DNA of 64,000 nucleotides. It comes from Demequina sp. NBRC 110054 (GTDB taxonomy: Bacteria > Actinomycetota > Actinomycetes > Actinomycetales > Demequinaceae). The position numbers were made by a program, and so were the translations under genes. Positions 63,400 to 64,000 of the stretch are shown one piece after another; position 1 is the first letter of the stretch, and each line of letters starts with the position of its first letter. The notes beneath the pieces are model-generated. The model was not told where the DNA came from and searched no databases. It saw only the letters and a list, made by a program, of their open reading frames with translations. Location of the stretch: the NCBI RefSeq assembly GCF_002090115.1, contig NZ_BBRK01000004.1:1488001-1552000 (forward strand), in the 5' to 3' direction.

Positions 63400-64000
63400 A
63401 TGACTCGCGTCGCCGCCATCGACTGTGGAACCAACTCCATCCGCCTGCTGATCGCAGACGTCGACACCGCCTCCGGGACCCTCACCGATCTCTCCCGCAC
63501 CATGACCGTGGTGCGGCTCGGGCAGGGGGTCGACCGCACGGGTGAGTTCGCCGAGGAGGCGCTGACTCGCACGTTCGCCGCGACCGACGAGATCGCCGTG
63601 GCCTGCCGCGAGGCCGGCGTCGAGGCGATCCGCTTCGTCGCGACCTCGGCGACGCGCGATGCACGCAACCGCGACGTATTCCTCGACGGCGTGCGCGAGC
63701 GCCTCGGCGTCACCCCCGAGGTCATCTCGGGAGACGAGGAGGCGCGGCTGAGCTTCCGCGGGGCCACCTCGGTGCTCGACGCGAGCCACGACGCCCCCTA
63801 CCTGGTCGTCGACCTCGGCGGCGGATCGACCGAGGTGGTGCTCGGCACCGGCACGCCCGAGGCCGCCCACTCGATGGACGTCGGCTGCGTGCGGATGACG
63901 GAGCGCCACCTGGTGAGCGACCCGCCCGAGCCCGATGAGATCGCCGGAGCGACCGCCGACATCCACGACGCGATCGACAAGGCCTTCGAGGGCGTGCCGA
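63400..64000 (+). CDS. ppx: Ppx/GppA family phosphatase, partial (C-terminus beyond right edge)
   Basis: 200 residues visible of a family of ~310-320. VAAIDCGTNSIRLLIADV (phosphate 1), RFVATSATRDARNRDVFL, ISGDEEARLSFRGAT and VVDLGGGSTEVVLG (phosphate 2) are the ASKHA-fold exopolyphosphatase/pppGpp phosphatase motifs. Cleaves inorganic polyphosphate or pppGpp; actinobacterial short forms differ in preference. Follows DUF501 and the membrane protein. Confidence 0.92.
   Translation, partial: MTRVAAIDCGTNSIRLLIADVDTASGTLTDLSRTMTVVRLGQGVDRTGEFAEEALTRTFAATDEIAVACREAGVEAIRFVATSATRDARNRDVFLDGVRERLGVTPEVISGDEEARLSFRGATSVLDASHDAPYLVVDLGGGSTEVVLGTGTPEAAHSMDVGCVRMTERHLVSDPPEPDEIAGATADIHDAIDKAFEGVP

Overview
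The window is a gene-dense, very high-GC chromosomal segment from an actinomycete. Order-level cues point to Micrococcales, perhaps near Demequina or Cellulomonadaceae; this placement is inference, not a database match. The cues are the conserved blocks tatD / wall-hydrolase / ksgA / ispE, tRNA-Gln / glmU / prs, rplY / pth, and mfd / mazG / eno / ftsB / DUF501 / ppx, together with GTG starts, many ATGA or GTGA gene overlaps, and an apparent abundance of leaderless promoters. Both edges cut genes: a GH92 mannosidase on the left and a Ppx/GppA phosphatase on the right. No rRNA, prophage, insertion sequence or CRISPR array was seen.

Layout. 1-9.5 kb: GH92 mannosidase, FKBP lipoprotein, tRNA-Ala, an epimerase, a Pif1/RecD-like helicase with an unusual C-terminus, an O-antigen-ligase-like protein, and a GntR (YtrA-type) operon with a palindromic operator. 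9.8-18 kb: a metabolic cluster of amidohydrolase, class III aminotransferase, MFS transporter, MocR regulator, TSUP exporter and SDR reductase. Four of these parts match the known taurine-to-isethionate gene set. 18-24 kb: membrane proteins, then an arginine/ornithine pair (arginine-dihydrolase-like plus ornithine cyclodeaminase) divergent from an Lrp regulator, then a protein O-mannosyltransferase. 24-35.7 kb: housekeeping block (rsmI, VanY-like carboxypeptidase, metG, tatD, a G5/transglycosylase protein, ksgA, ispE, mscL, tetR, tRNA-Gln, glmU, prs). 35.7-46 kb: ECF sigma factor with a putative membrane-anchored partner, PAP2, DUF1206, rplY, pth, a HAD/GH65 disaccharide phosphorylase pair, luxS and MTA/SAH nucleosidase. 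46-52 kb (minus strand): a polar amino acid ABC transporter downstream of a three-gene unit encoding a divergent SahH-like protein, an SAH/MTA-deaminase-like amidohydrolase and a DUF985 cupin. 52-64 kb: mfd, a small accessory island (L12-like membrane protein, toxin-antitoxin pair, lipoprotein), mazG, eno, yaeQ between two repeat elements, ftsB/divIC-like, DUF501, a membrane protein and ppx.

The most notable non-coding signal is a family of four 97-98 bp elements (25969, 32143, 60217, 60969). They share a core with a GTGTCG hairpin, but one copy carries completely different 17-bp terminal inverted repeats. A short motif, GGACGATGCGG, is scattered between genes and in low-constraint protein linkers, and a degenerate form of it makes a tandem array at 14491-14571.

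The genes fit a free-living heterotroph that breaks down glycans, amines and amino acids and O-mannosylates secreted proteins. All calls come from reading motifs, gene order and sequence signals by eye; no searches were run.
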